Shown here one piece after another: positions 1-9,002 of a stretch of DNA of 64,000 nucleotides; positions within the stretch are counted from its first letter, which is position 1; every line of letters starts with the position of its first letter. The stretch comes from an uncultured Alphaproteobacteria bacterium (GTDB lineage Bacteria > Pseudomonadota > Alphaproteobacteria > HIMB59). The notes beneath the pieces were generated by a model, which was given only the letters and a program-made list of their open reading frames with translations, did not search any database and was not told the DNA's origin. A program made the position numbers and the translations under genes. The stretch is from the NCBI GenBank assembly GCA_902526965.1, contig CABZMT010000003.1, positions 56,709-120,708 of the forward strand, in the 5' to 3' direction.

Positions 1-1
1 T

Positions 2-352
2 TTTATTATTGGCGGTCCTAATAAATATTTTAAATTCAATCAACAAACACAGAAAAAAATTATTAATGAAATAAAATTTCTAAGTGAAAAATTTAATGTG
101 AATATTATTCCGTCAAGAAGAACACCACATAGTCTTTTAGAGGAACTATCGAAAATTAATATGGAAAACATATATATGTCTGATGATTTATTTAACCCAA
201 AAGAATATGGTGAGCTCTTATCGCAGGCTCATTTACAAATTGTAACTTGGGACTCAATATCTATGATATCTGAAGCTATATCATCTGAAGCTGGTACATT
301 TTTATTTAAGTTTGAAGAGGAGTTGTGTCCAAAAAGATATCATCAATTTTAA
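2..352 (+). CDS. ELM1/DUF1022 family protein (mitochondrial fission ELM1-like), C-terminal part, truncated by window start
   Basis: Frame open from base 2 upstream of the ORF-track Met: FIIGGPNKYFKFNQQTQKKIINEIKFLSEKFNVNIIPSRRTPHSLLEEL; resembles the C-terminal region of ELM1-like proteins. Confidence 0.7.
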   Translation, partial: FIIGGPNKYFKFNQQTQKKIINEIKFLSEKFNVNIIPSRRTPHSLLEELSKINMENIYMSDDLFNPKEYGELLSQAHLQIVTWDSISMISEAISSEAGTFLFKFEEELCPKRYHQF

Positions 353-957
353 ATCGTTGTACTACATACTCTGATCCTTTCCCTCATTGGGAACTAGACT
401 CTCCTTTTACAAATGAGCTTATAAACGAGCTTAATGATGTAAATATATCTGATGCACCAAGGTCTTTTGATGGTACTAGAGCTGCTGATGCTGGTGGGGA
501 TGGTTTGGATGGTAAGCTGAGAGTCTTCCTAGAGAGCGATAATTCCGAAAACCTATCTAATGGCATGGAACTAATTGAAGATTTGAGAGATAAAGATGTT
601 ATTGAGTCTATTCAAGATAAAATCAAAAAAGATCTCTCAAATAGTTTTATTCGAATTGAATATATTTCTGATCGTAAGGGATTTTGGCTAAAACCACATT
701 TGGACATAAAGGAAAAGCTTATGACAATGATGTTGTTTATTAACACTTATGATGAGTCAGAGAAACTTGGAACAGATTTTTATGATACTGATATGAAACT
801 TGTTAAGACCGTCCCTTATAGACATAATACAGGATATTTTTTTGCCTCAGGCAACAATACATGGCACGGACTTGAAAAAAAAGAAATTAAAATTGAGAGA
901 AGATGTATGCAAATTAATTATGTAACTTTTCCAACCAGTTGGCCAATAAATGGCTGA
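325..957 (+). CDS. 2OG-Fe(II) oxygenase family protein
   Basis: HxD (PHLDIKEK) and distal H...R (TWHGLEKKEIKIERR) typical of 2OG-Fe(II) dioxygenases. Confidence 0.7.
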   Translation: MSKKISSILNRCTTYSDPFPHWELDSPFTNELINELNDVNISDAPRSFDGTRAADAGGDGLDGKLRVFLESDNSENLSNGMELIEDLRDKDVIESIQDKIKKDLSNSFIRIEYISDRKGFWLKPHLDIKEKLMTMMLFINTYDESEKLGTDFYDTDMKLVKTVPYRHNTGYFFASGNNTWHGLEKKEIKIERRCMQINYVTFPTSWPING

Positions 958-1870
958 AATTAATAATGTAATAATTATAGGATCAGGTCCAGCAGGTTAT
1001 ACTGCTGCAATATATGCTGCTAGAGCTAATCTAAAACCCATTTTAGTCAGTGGATTTCAACCAGGTGGTCAACTTACGATAACAACTGATGTAGAAAATT
1101 ATCCAGGATATGAAGACCCTATTCAAGGTCCTTGGTTAATGGATCAAATGCAAAAACAAGCTGCTCACGTTGGTACCGAAATTATCAATTCACAAGTAAC
1201 TGAAGTTTTTCTAAATGAAGATGTAAAAAAATTAAATTTAGATAATGGCACAACTCTAAATGCAAAAACTGTGATAATAAGCACTGGAGCTCAAGCGAGA
1301 TGGCTTGGTTTAGAAAATGAGTCTAAATTTCAGGGTCATGGACTATCAGCTTGCGCCACTTGTGATGGTTTTTTCTTTAAAGATAAAGAAGTTGCTGTAA
1401 TTGGTGGAGGAAATAGTGCAGCTGAAGAAGCTTTATTTCTAACAAAGTTTGCAAGTAAAGTTTATCTAATTCATAGAAGAGATAAACTAAGAGCAGAAAA
1501 AATATTACAAGATAGACTAAAAGAAAATTCAAAAATTGAATTTATATGGAACAGCGAAGTAACTAAGTTTAATGGAAATGATGAATTAGAAACAATAAAC
1601 TTACTCAATAAAAAAGATAATCAAACCTCAACCCTAAAAATAGATGGCGTATTTATTGCAATAGGGCACGATCCGGCAACACAATTATTTAAAGGTCAAT
1701 TAAAGATGGATGATGGGGGATATATCATCACAGATCCAGATAGCACAAAAACTTCTATTGATGGTGTATTTGCTGCAGGAGATGTAAGAGATAAAATATA
1801 CAGACAGGCTGTGACAGCTGCTGGTATGGGATGTATGGCAGCATTGGAAGTTGAGAAGTATCTAGATTGA
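950..1870 (+). CDS. trxB: thioredoxin-disulfide reductase
   Basis: GSGPAGYTAAIYAARA, redox CATCDG motif, GGGNSAAEEALFL, C-terminal GVFAAGDVRDKIYRQAVTAAGMGCMAA. Confidence 0.97.
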   Translation: MAEINNVIIIGSGPAGYTAAIYAARANLKPILVSGFQPGGQLTITTDVENYPGYEDPIQGPWLMDQMQKQAAHVGTEIINSQVTEVFLNEDVKKLNLDNGTTLNAKTVIISTGAQARWLGLENESKFQGHGLSACATCDGFFFKDKEVAVIGGGNSAAEEALFLTKFASKVYLIHRRDKLRAEKILQDRLKENSKIEFIWNSEVTKFNGNDELETINLLNKKDNQTSTLKIDGVFIAIGHDPATQLFKGQLKMDDGGYIITDPDSTKTSIDGVFAAGDVRDKIYRQAVTAAGMGCMAALEVEKYLD

Positions 1871-1873
1871 TTG

Positions 1874-1999
1874 TTAGCCTTGTCTGGCTTTCATTCTAGG
1901 GTTTGTTTTGTTGATCACATATAACCTACCCTTTCTTCTAACCAGTTGATTATTTTTATCTCTGGTTTTAGCTGTTTTAAGAGAACTTTTAATTTTCAT
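1874..1999 (-). CDS. rpmJ: 50S ribosomal protein L36 (long alphaproteobacterial type); absent from the supplied ORF track
   Basis: Reverse-strand translation [41 protein letters not shown], 41 aa, matches the L36 pattern ([22 protein letters not shown]). Confidence 0.95.
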   Translation of the reverse strand: MKIKSSLKTAKTRDKNNQLVRRKGRLYVINKTNPRMKARQG

Positions 2000-2038
2000 A
2001 ATTTAATGTATTAGTTATTAATAATAAGGCGAAAATTT

Positions 2039-2455
2039 ATGTTAATTAATGAAAAAATCAACAAAATTAAAGAGGATTTTTCTTTTTTTGATAATTGGGA
2101 GGACAAATATCAATATTTAATTGATTTAGGAAAAAAACTCCCTGTTCTCGATGATAGCTATAAGACTGAGGAATATCGTGTACAAGGGTGTACATCGAAT
2201 TTATGGATGGTTCCAGAATTTATTGATGGAAAAATTAACCTTTCCGGCTCAAGTGACTCTGTAATTGTAAAAGGTTTGTTTTATTTAGTTTATTATACTT
2301 ACAATGAGGAAACTCCTGAGACTATAATAAATAATCCGTTATCTTTTTTTGAAGAAATCGGCCTCTCTAATCATTTAGGACAATCAAGGTCAAATGGTCT
2401 TAATTCACTTAGAAAAAAAATAACATCTATAGCGACAGAATTATCAAATAAATAA
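2039..2455 (+). CDS. sufE: SufE family Fe-S cluster assembly sulfur acceptor
   Basis: YRVQGCTSNLWM active-site Cys context; length 138 aa. Confidence 0.93.
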   Translation: MLINEKINKIKEDFSFFDNWEDKYQYLIDLGKKLPVLDDSYKTEEYRVQGCTSNLWMVPEFIDGKINLSGSSDSVIVKGLFYLVYYTYNEETPETIINNPLSFFEEIGLSNHLGQSRSNGLNSLRKKITSIATELSNK

Positions 2456-2490
2456 ATTTTATTGATTATAAACTATGTTAGTTTCTCATT

Positions 2491-3048
2491 ATGAGTTTGA
2501 TTAAGTTACTTGTTTCAATTTCATTTTTATTATTTTCTAATAATCTATATTCCAAGGAGGATGTTATTAATTTACAACTTAAAGACGGTATCGTCAAAAT
2601 CAAGACCTTCGAAGATAAGGCACCCAAGCATGTTAAGCAAATTACTGATCTAGTCGCTAAAGGTAGTTACGATGGCGTAGTTTTTCATAGAGTTATTGAT
2701 GGATTTATGGCTCAAACAGGAGACGTCCAATTCGGTAACTCTGATTCTGATAACTTTGATTTAAGAAGAGCTGGGACAGGCGGTTCTGGTAAAAATATTG
2801 AAGCTGAATTTAATGATTTACCACACAAAAGAGGTACGCTAAGTATGGCGCGATCTCAAGATCCTAATAGTGCTGACAGTCAATTTTTTATATGTTTTGG
2901 AGACACACCACACTTAGACGGTCAATATACTGTTTGGGGTGAAGTAATCGAAGGTATGGAATTTGTTGATGCTATAAAAATGGGTGATCCCGTAAAAAAT
3001 GGTCTAGTGGATGATCCTGATAAAATTATTAAAATGTGGGTTGAGTAA
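2491..3048 (+). CDS. cyclophilin-type peptidyl-prolyl cis-trans isomerase with signal peptide
   Basis: GVVFHRVIDGFMAQTGDVQFG, LSMARSQDPNSADSQFFICFGDTPHLDGQYTVWGEVIEGMEFVDAI. Confidence 0.95.
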   Translation: MSLIKLLVSISFLLFSNNLYSKEDVINLQLKDGIVKIKTFEDKAPKHVKQITDLVAKGSYDGVVFHRVIDGFMAQTGDVQFGNSDSDNFDLRRAGTGGSGKNIEAEFNDLPHKRGTLSMARSQDPNSADSQFFICFGDTPHLDGQYTVWGEVIEGMEFVDAIKMGDPVKNGLVDDPDKIIKMWVE

Positions 3049-3051
3049 AAC

Positions 3052-4335
3052 TTAATTTTGAGTAATTTTTAATTCGATCCTTCGATTCTCTTTTAGGTCC
3101 TCTTTTGTATCACCTAAATTTATAGGTTGATACTCACCATATCCATTTGCTGAGAGTTTATTAGCAGGTATACCTTGTTGAATAAGAAATTTAACTACCT
3201 CTAGTGCTCTAGCATGTGAAAGCTCCCAATTAGAGGGGAATTGAGAGGTTGAAATAGGTACTTTGTCTGTGTGGCCATCAATTTGTAGTATCCAATTTAA
3301 ATCAGATGGGATTGACTCAGTAACTTCAATAATTGTTTTGGTAATAAGAGATAAAGCTATCCTTCCTTCATCTTGAAAACTTGCACTGCCAGAGTCAAAT
3401 AATATTTCTGATTGAAAAATAAATCTATCTCCTTTGATCTGAATATCCTCTCTATCTGCTAAGGCTTCAGATAATTTCCCAAAAAATTCTGATTTGTACT
3501 TTTGCAGCTTGAATAGCTCACTTGTAAGTACTCTATTTAACCTATCTCCTAGTTCCCCGAGTTCCATTTCGTTTTGCGCTATTTCAGCTTCTTTTGACTC
3601 TAATAAGTTATTTAAAAGATTAATTTCATTACTGAGTATTTCAATATCTAAAGCTAAATTAGATATTAAATTTAAAGCCTCAGCTAAATCAGTTGACTGT
3701 ATTAATGTTTCTTCCTCTAATGAAGATATTTTGGTTTGTAATTCTTGATTAATATCTTCGGATGAACTTAAAGACTCAAGTAGATTTTCTATTCTACTTT
3801 GAGATGCTCCAATTTGTCCAACTAGCTCACTATTTTCTCCACCAAGTCTAATTAAATCAGCCTTTAACTGTTTTTGTTGCTCATTTAAATCAGATAGGTT
3901 TTGTTGAAGAGTTTCTCTATCAGATAAAGATAAGGATAGCTCTTCAGTAATTTTAGCAATAATTGTATTTAATTTATCAATATCGAGTGACTGATCTTGA
4001 ATTATAGTGTCTTGTGCAAGAATTTGAGATTGTTTAGAGGATATTTCTTCATCAAGTTTTTCAATAAGATTTTGTCTATCAAGTAATTCAATCTCTTTAT
4101 CTGTTAGAGTTACATCTTGTTCAACTATAGTCTCATCTTGGATGTTAATAGTCTTTTCTAAACTTTGAATTTGCTGGTTTTTTCCTACAACTAAGTCACC
4201 CAGATAAACTTGCGCTACTGTAAAAAGTAAAACAATAAAAATTATGACCATTAATGTAGAAGCCAATACATCCACAAATCCAGGCCAAATTATATTATCG
4301 TTGTCTGAACTTTGAGTTTTTGAGAGATAGCTCAC
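3052..4335 (-). CDS. TM-anchored long coiled-coil protein with C-terminal OmpA/MotB peptidoglycan-binding domain
   Basis: N-terminal TM (VDVLASTLMVIIFIVLLFTVAQ), long coiled coil, C-terminal OmpA-like ...IDGHTDKVPIS...SNWELSHARALEVVKFLIQQGIPANKLSANGYGEYQP...NRRIELKI. Confidence 0.88.
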   Translation of the reverse strand: MSYLSKTQSSDNDNIIWPGFVDVLASTLMVIIFIVLLFTVAQVYLGDLVVGKNQQIQSLEKTINIQDETIVEQDVTLTDKEIELLDRQNLIEKLDEEISSKQSQILAQDTIIQDQSLDIDKLNTIIAKITEELSLSLSDRETLQQNLSDLNEQQKQLKADLIRLGGENSELVGQIGASQSRIENLLESLSSSEDINQELQTKISSLEEETLIQSTDLAEALNLISNLALDIEILSNEINLLNNLLESKEAEIAQNEMELGELGDRLNRVLTSELFKLQKYKSEFFGKLSEALADREDIQIKGDRFIFQSEILFDSGSASFQDEGRIALSLITKTIIEVTESIPSDLNWILQIDGHTDKVPISTSQFPSNWELSHARALEVVKFLIQQGIPANKLSANGYGEYQPINLGDTKEDLKENRRIELKITQN

Positions 4336-5192
4336 TTTTTGTCTAGGTCTTTTATAGACTTACTTACAGACTTGAGCTCAGTAATAACTTCTTTTCTTAA
4401 ATCATCACTAGAATTTTTCATCCCATCAACCAGATCATCAAGTTTAGAAGCAATGTTTTGGGCCAAAGATGAATTATCAGAATTTTGAGTAATTTTTTTA
4501 ATGTTTGGGCTAGATCTATAAAATAGGCGAATTTGATTTTCACAGAATTCATAGTAACTTTGTTTGACACCTCTAGTAATTATTTCATAAAGCCCTAATA
4601 TCAAAGAAGTAACTAAGCCAAACAATGAGGAGCTAAAAGCAATAGTCATTCCTGATAAAGGTGACTTTAATCCGTCTTTTAAATTGTTAAAAAATGCCCC
4701 AAAGTCCTGTTGTTCAATTGTTAAACCATCGATGACATTTGAAACACTACCTATAGTCAAAAGTAATCCATAAAAAGTTCCAATTAATCCTAAAAAAATA
4801 GCTAAATTGATAAGGTATTTGGATATGTCACTCCCACTTTCTATAGATGATAGAAGATCGTCAAGTATTTCATCAAGTGTTTTTGTGATACTTTTATTTG
4901 TTGTTGTTATCCCTAAATTATTTGCAATAGATTTTGTAATTGGGTAATTATTTAAAGATGAGTCATTAAGTTTTAATTTTCCAAAAGCCACGGAGTTCAT
5001 AAACCTAAACTCGGAACTCAATGAAAATATTTTAAATGAGTAAAGGAGAAATCCAATAACAAGTGTTAGAAGAATTATTCCGTTTATATAAGGATTAGCA
5101 TCAAAATAAATTTTAATTTCTTCGTAACCAATAACTAAAATTATTACAATTAGGATTGAAAACAAAAGATATGCTAAGAAGTTTTTAGTCAT
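4332..5192 (-). CDS. MotA/TolQ/ExbB-type proton channel protein
   Basis: Multiple TMs with LGLIGTFYGLLLTIGSV and SGMTIAFSSSLFGLVTSLILG channel motifs; 4-nt overlap with the downstream OmpA/MotB-like gene. Confidence 0.85.
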   Translation of the reverse strand: MTKNFLAYLLFSILIVIILVIGYEEIKIYFDANPYINGIILLTLVIGFLLYSFKIFSLSSEFRFMNSVAFGKLKLNDSSLNNYPITKSIANNLGITTTNKSITKTLDEILDDLLSSIESGSDISKYLINLAIFLGLIGTFYGLLLTIGSVSNVIDGLTIEQQDFGAFFNNLKDGLKSPLSGMTIAFSSSLFGLVTSLILGLYEIITRGVKQSYYEFCENQIRLFYRSSPNIKKITQNSDNSSLAQNIASKLDDLVDGMKNSSDDLRKEVITELKSVSKSIKDLDKK

Positions 5193-5250
5193 AATTGATA
5201 AAAATAAACGAATTTAACAAATTAACAAATGAATAAATTATGAAAAAAAT

Positions 5251-5736
5251 CTAGAAATTTCTATTAAAAATCAAGTAATAATTATTAGTGCCTGGATTTA
5301 CAGAGTCTAAACCTGCATTTGAAATATGATGGGAACCAATGCCAATTCGAGTCTTATCAGATAAGCTATAGAGTAAGTTAACTTCTGACTTAAATTGGAT
5401 AGCATTTCCTAAATCTTTACCATCACCATTACTATAAATACCTGCCGAAGAAGAAAGATTTAAATAAATTAAATCAGAACCTAAATTTGTTTCAAAACCC
5501 CCATAAAACATACTTGCGCTTTTAGCAGTTACCAATCCACCAACAACTGGGTTTATTGTTAATATATTTAATAAATCTATTTCACTATTAGATATATGAT
5601 AATTTAATCCAATTAAATTAGTTGTATTATCGTCATCGTAATCATAAGTGCCTCCAAAAATGGAATAGCTATTTGCGCTAGCTGTAAAATTTGAAGAAAG
5701 GGTATAAATTAAAATAGCTAATAAATATTTTTTCAT
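5251..5736 (-). CDS. PagL-like lipid A deacylase / acyloxyacyl hydrolase family outer-membrane protein
   Basis: Signal peptide, beta-rich, C-terminal H-x-S-N-A motif GSHHISNAGLDSVNPGTN, terminal Phe. Confidence 0.72.
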   Translation of the reverse strand: MKKYLLAILIYTLSSNFTASANSYSIFGGTYDYDDDNTTNLIGLNYHISNSEIDLLNILTINPVVGGLVTAKSASMFYGGFETNLGSDLIYLNLSSSAGIYSNGDGKDLGNAIQFKSEVNLLYSLSDKTRIGIGSHHISNAGLDSVNPGTNNYYLIFNRNF

Positions 5737-5771
5737 GAATTACATATAACATCATCAACTTAAGAAGTAAA

Positions 5772-5848
5772 TGGTGGGCGTGACAGGATTCGAACCTGTG
5801 ACCCCTTGCGTGTCGAGCAAGTACTCTAACCAGCTGAGCTACACGCCC
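5772..5848 (-). tRNA. tRNA-Val (anticodon GAC), CCA encoded
   Basis: Reverse complement GGGCGTGTAGCTCAGCTGGTTAGAGTACTTGCTCGACACGCAAGGGGTCACAGGTTCGAATCCTGTCACGCCCACCA folds as a cloverleaf; anticodon stem CTTGC/GCAAG around loop TCGACAC. Confidence 0.92.
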
Positions 5849-5904
5849 ATAAGTTTAGGGCAAAATTACTTTTAAATTAAATAAAAGATTAGTAAATAAA
5901 ATTC

Positions 5905-7425
5905 CTAATTAAATTTTTTCAATTGAAAAATAAGATTTAATTCACTTAATTTAAGCCAATTTAGTATTAAGAAGTATATTAATAAACCAATAAGAATTTG
6001 AATTAACAAGTCAAGATATATATTTAGTTCTACAATTTTTTTAATAAATAATATTGAAATAGACATACTAAACGCGCTTAATAAAATCTTAATTAATTTC
6101 TTAAGGTCGAAAATTAATAATTTTTCGAAAAAACTGTTAAAGTATTTTTTTAAATAATAAATTTGAATAAATAAATTTAACCATACACTAATAGCACCTG
6201 CTATAGCTAATCCAATAACACTCAAAGGCCTGTAGAGCAGAAAACATAAAATAAAATTACAAATAAATGTAGGAATTGCTGCCTTAACTGGATACTCAAC
6301 TTTCTCATAAGAATAAAATACTTGATTAAAAACTCTTGCAAGCATGTATCCTGGCAATGAGAAAGAGTAAATTAATAAAATTTTTGAGGTAATTAGAACA
6401 TCATCATTATTAAACTCTCCCCTACCAAATAAGACTCTAATAATGTCCTCACTAAGGATAAAAATTCCAAATGCACTTGGTATAGCGAATAAAAAACAAA
6501 ATATAACAGTTTCGTTAAAAGCTTTAGAATTCTTACTCTCATCACTAATATTTTTGCTCAGGTAAGGAAGGAGTGTAAAAGACATAGCAACCGCAATTAA
6601 AGCAAATGGTAAATCAATTATTCTATCAGCATAATAAATTTGGCTTATTGCACCCTCACCTACTAAAGATGCAAATAAAATTGAGATAAAAATATTTAAT
6701 TGGACAATACCAGAGCCCAGTAAAGAATATAAAAATCTTTTAAAGAATTTTTTTAGCTGGCCAGATAGTTCGTTAATGCTTTTTAATCCAGTACTCCAAA
6801 ATATTTTAATTGCACCCATATTTACTAATAGAAGTATTAATTGAGTAAAACCTGCAACAATCATTGACCAGGCAAGTGCGAAGTGAGAGTCAGATTTAAA
6901 AATGACTAATGTTGAAATCATAAAAATATTAAGAATGATAGATAAAAAAGAAGGTAAGAAAAAATTACCCTTAACGTTTAATACTGAACTCAATACTGAT
7001 GACAATGTTACAAATATTAAAAAAGGAAAAGTTATGATTAATAGATCATTCGCAAATAAAAATTGACTTTCATTTAATATAAATCCTGGTGCTAATAATG
7101 ATATTACTTGCTCACTAAATAAAAATATTAAAAAAGATATAAATAATGTAATTACAAAAAAAAAGTTAAAAATTATCCATATAAAATCCTTAGACATTTT
7201 TGAATTTATTTTTTCTTGATTAACATATAGGGGTATAAAAACACTATTCATTGAACCCTCAGCAAAAATTCTTCTGAATAAATTTGGTAACCTAAAAGCA
7301 AAAAGAAATGCATCTGACATTAAGTTTGCACCTAAATAGTTAGCAAAAAGTATGTCTCTAAAGAACCCTGTTACACGAGATCCAAAAATATTAGTTGAAA
7401 TCTTAGAGAAATTACTTATTTTCAT
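5905..7425 (-). CDS. murJ: lipid II flippase MurJ (MviN)
   Basis: 506 aa polytopic; GSRVTGFFRDILFANYLGANLMSDAFLFAFRLPNLFRRIFAEGSMNSVFIPLY. Confidence 0.95.
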   Translation of the reverse strand: MKISNFSKISTNIFGSRVTGFFRDILFANYLGANLMSDAFLFAFRLPNLFRRIFAEGSMNSVFIPLYVNQEKINSKMSKDFIWIIFNFFFVITLFISFLIFLFSEQVISLLAPGFILNESQFLFANDLLIITFPFLIFVTLSSVLSSVLNVKGNFFLPSFLSIILNIFMISTLVIFKSDSHFALAWSMIVAGFTQLILLLVNMGAIKIFWSTGLKSINELSGQLKKFFKRFLYSLLGSGIVQLNIFISILFASLVGEGAISQIYYADRIIDLPFALIAVAMSFTLLPYLSKNISDESKNSKAFNETVIFCFLFAIPSAFGIFILSEDIIRVLFGRGEFNNDDVLITSKILLIYSFSLPGYMLARVFNQVFYSYEKVEYPVKAAIPTFICNFILCFLLYRPLSVIGLAIAGAISVWLNLFIQIYYLKKYFNSFFEKLLIFDLKKLIKILLSAFSMSISILFIKKIVELNIYLDLLIQILIGLLIYFLILNWLKLSELNLIFQLKKFN

Positions 7426-7430
7426 TGAAT

Positions 7431-8312
7431 TCAGGAAAATTCTTTTTCCAAAATCTCAATAATTTTACTTTGGTCAATAAAACCTGGAATAATTTGATTT
7501 CCTATGATTGTTGCTGGGCTTCCAGTAAATTTAAATTCATCGACGTAACTCTTATGAATTGATAAAAAGTCTTTCACTTCTTGGGAGTCCATATCTTTTT
7601 TAAGTGTCTGAAGATCAACACCCTTTAAAAATAGATCTGCTAAAATGTCCTCCATGTTTGATTTCCTTTCAGATGAATATAAATAGTTATGAACAGTTTT
7701 AAATTCACCTTGTAATGAGGAAGCTAAAGCTATTGTTGTTAAATCTTTTGAAAAATTACCTAAAATTGGCATTTGTATAATAACTATTTTTACTGAAGTA
7801 TCCTCTTTCATAACATTAATTAATTCCTGATGATATTTTTCACAGTAACCACAATTATAATCGACAAATTCATATATAACTTTTGTACCACTAGCATCAC
7901 CTAAATACATAGGATGAGCTTGTAAATTTAAATTTTGTATGCTTGATATATTTTCTTTATTAATTTTTTCTTGTTCTAATTTATTTTGATTTAATTGGTA
8001 TTCACGCAAAACATTTAAGATAAAGTCTGGATTTTCCTCAACAAATTTCTTCATACTCTGATCAAATTCAAAGTTTGTTAAGTATTCTTTCATATCTTCT
8101 TTTTTTAGATAAGCACTAAGATCTTTTTCTTGAATAAAATTAATATTTTCCTCTGACTGTGTATTAGAACTATTTAAATTATTATCTCGATTGATTTTAT
8201 TATTTTCTTGAAAAACAAAGTAGTAAGATGCAATTATAACTATAGTTATTACTAAAATTAATAATAAAGATCTAAGAACTGCAAAATTTCTTTTTTTTAC
8301 ATAAATACCCAT
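7431..8312 (-). CDS. DsbA-family thiol-disulfide oxidoreductase, membrane anchored
   Basis: N-terminal TM; VIYEFVDYNCGYCEKYHQEL (CGYC) and GSPATIIGNQIIPG. Confidence 0.9.
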   Translation of the reverse strand: MGIYVKKRNFAVLRSLLLILVITIVIIASYYFVFQENNKINRDNNLNSSNTQSEENINFIQEKDLSAYLKKEDMKEYLTNFEFDQSMKKFVEENPDFILNVLREYQLNQNKLEQEKINKENISSIQNLNLQAHPMYLGDASGTKVIYEFVDYNCGYCEKYHQELINVMKEDTSVKIVIIQMPILGNFSKDLTTIALASSLQGEFKTVHNYLYSSERKSNMEDILADLFLKGVDLQTLKKDMDSQEVKDFLSIHKSYVDEFKFTGSPATIIGNQIIPGFIDQSKIIEILEKEFS

Positions 8313-8384
8313 AAGTCGAAAAATATAATATTTGAGTATTATTATAGAGTAAATAATAGATATAATTTTATTAAAAAATTTAGA

Positions 8385-9002
8385 TTAATTAATTTTGCAA
8401 ATAGTCTGAAAATTTCCATTTACAGCGTCTTGTTTCATAAGACTAATACTGGAATATTCAAGGGATCTTATACTATTGTTATAAATGATCTCTTTTGACA
8501 TATCTGCGATTGAAACATGATGAGTATTAAACTCAAACAAATAAGGATAGCCCCATATTAAATAATATTCCATCTCTAAAGAGGATAAATTATTGAAACG
8601 CTTGAGATCAATTTGAATCTCTTGCTGATTGAGAGTTTTTCTAAAAAGATCAAAATATCTCATTATATCATTACATAGAAAATTAAACTTATCATTTGTA
8701 TTCAGCTCTAAAGCAAAAACATTTTTATACTTTTTAAGACCTAAGATAGTAAATTTATCTTTATAAGAATTATTTTGATTAGATTTAAAATAGTCTAGAA
8801 AAGATTTTATTAGCTTTTCCTCACTATAAAGATGACTTAAATAAAAAGGAGCTTTTACTGTATAATGTAAACCATATTTAGACAATTTTTGGTTATCAAA
8901 TTTAACATTATTTTTTAAAAGTAAATCATTTACTTGATCAATAAATAATAAATTGGGAATTAAAAAAATCGAGTAACGTGGAAATTGAATGTAATTATCC
9001 AT
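8385..9002 (-). CDS. DUF1045-like 2H phosphoesterase
   Basis: RYSIFLIP N-terminus, first 2H motif YGLHYTVKAPF, second WGYPYLFEFNTHHVSIA; pattern of the DUF1045 family. Confidence 0.68.
   Translation of the reverse strand: MDNYIQFPRYSIFLIPNLLFIDQVNDLLLKNNVKFDNQKLSKYGLHYTVKAPFYLSHLYSEEKLIKSFLDYFKSNQNNSYKDKFTILGLKKYKNVFALELNTNDKFNFLCNDIMRYFDLFRKTLNQQEIQIDLKRFNNLSSLEMEYYLIWGYPYLFEFNTHHVSIADMSKEIIYNNSIRSLEYSSISLMKQDAVNGNFQTICKIN

Noticed and set aside
3052-5192. Zorya-type anti-phage system
   Set aside because: Only the generic MotA-like and OmpA/MotB-like pair is present; no ZorC/ZorD/ZorE or other defence genes are adjacent, and neighbours are housekeeping genes.
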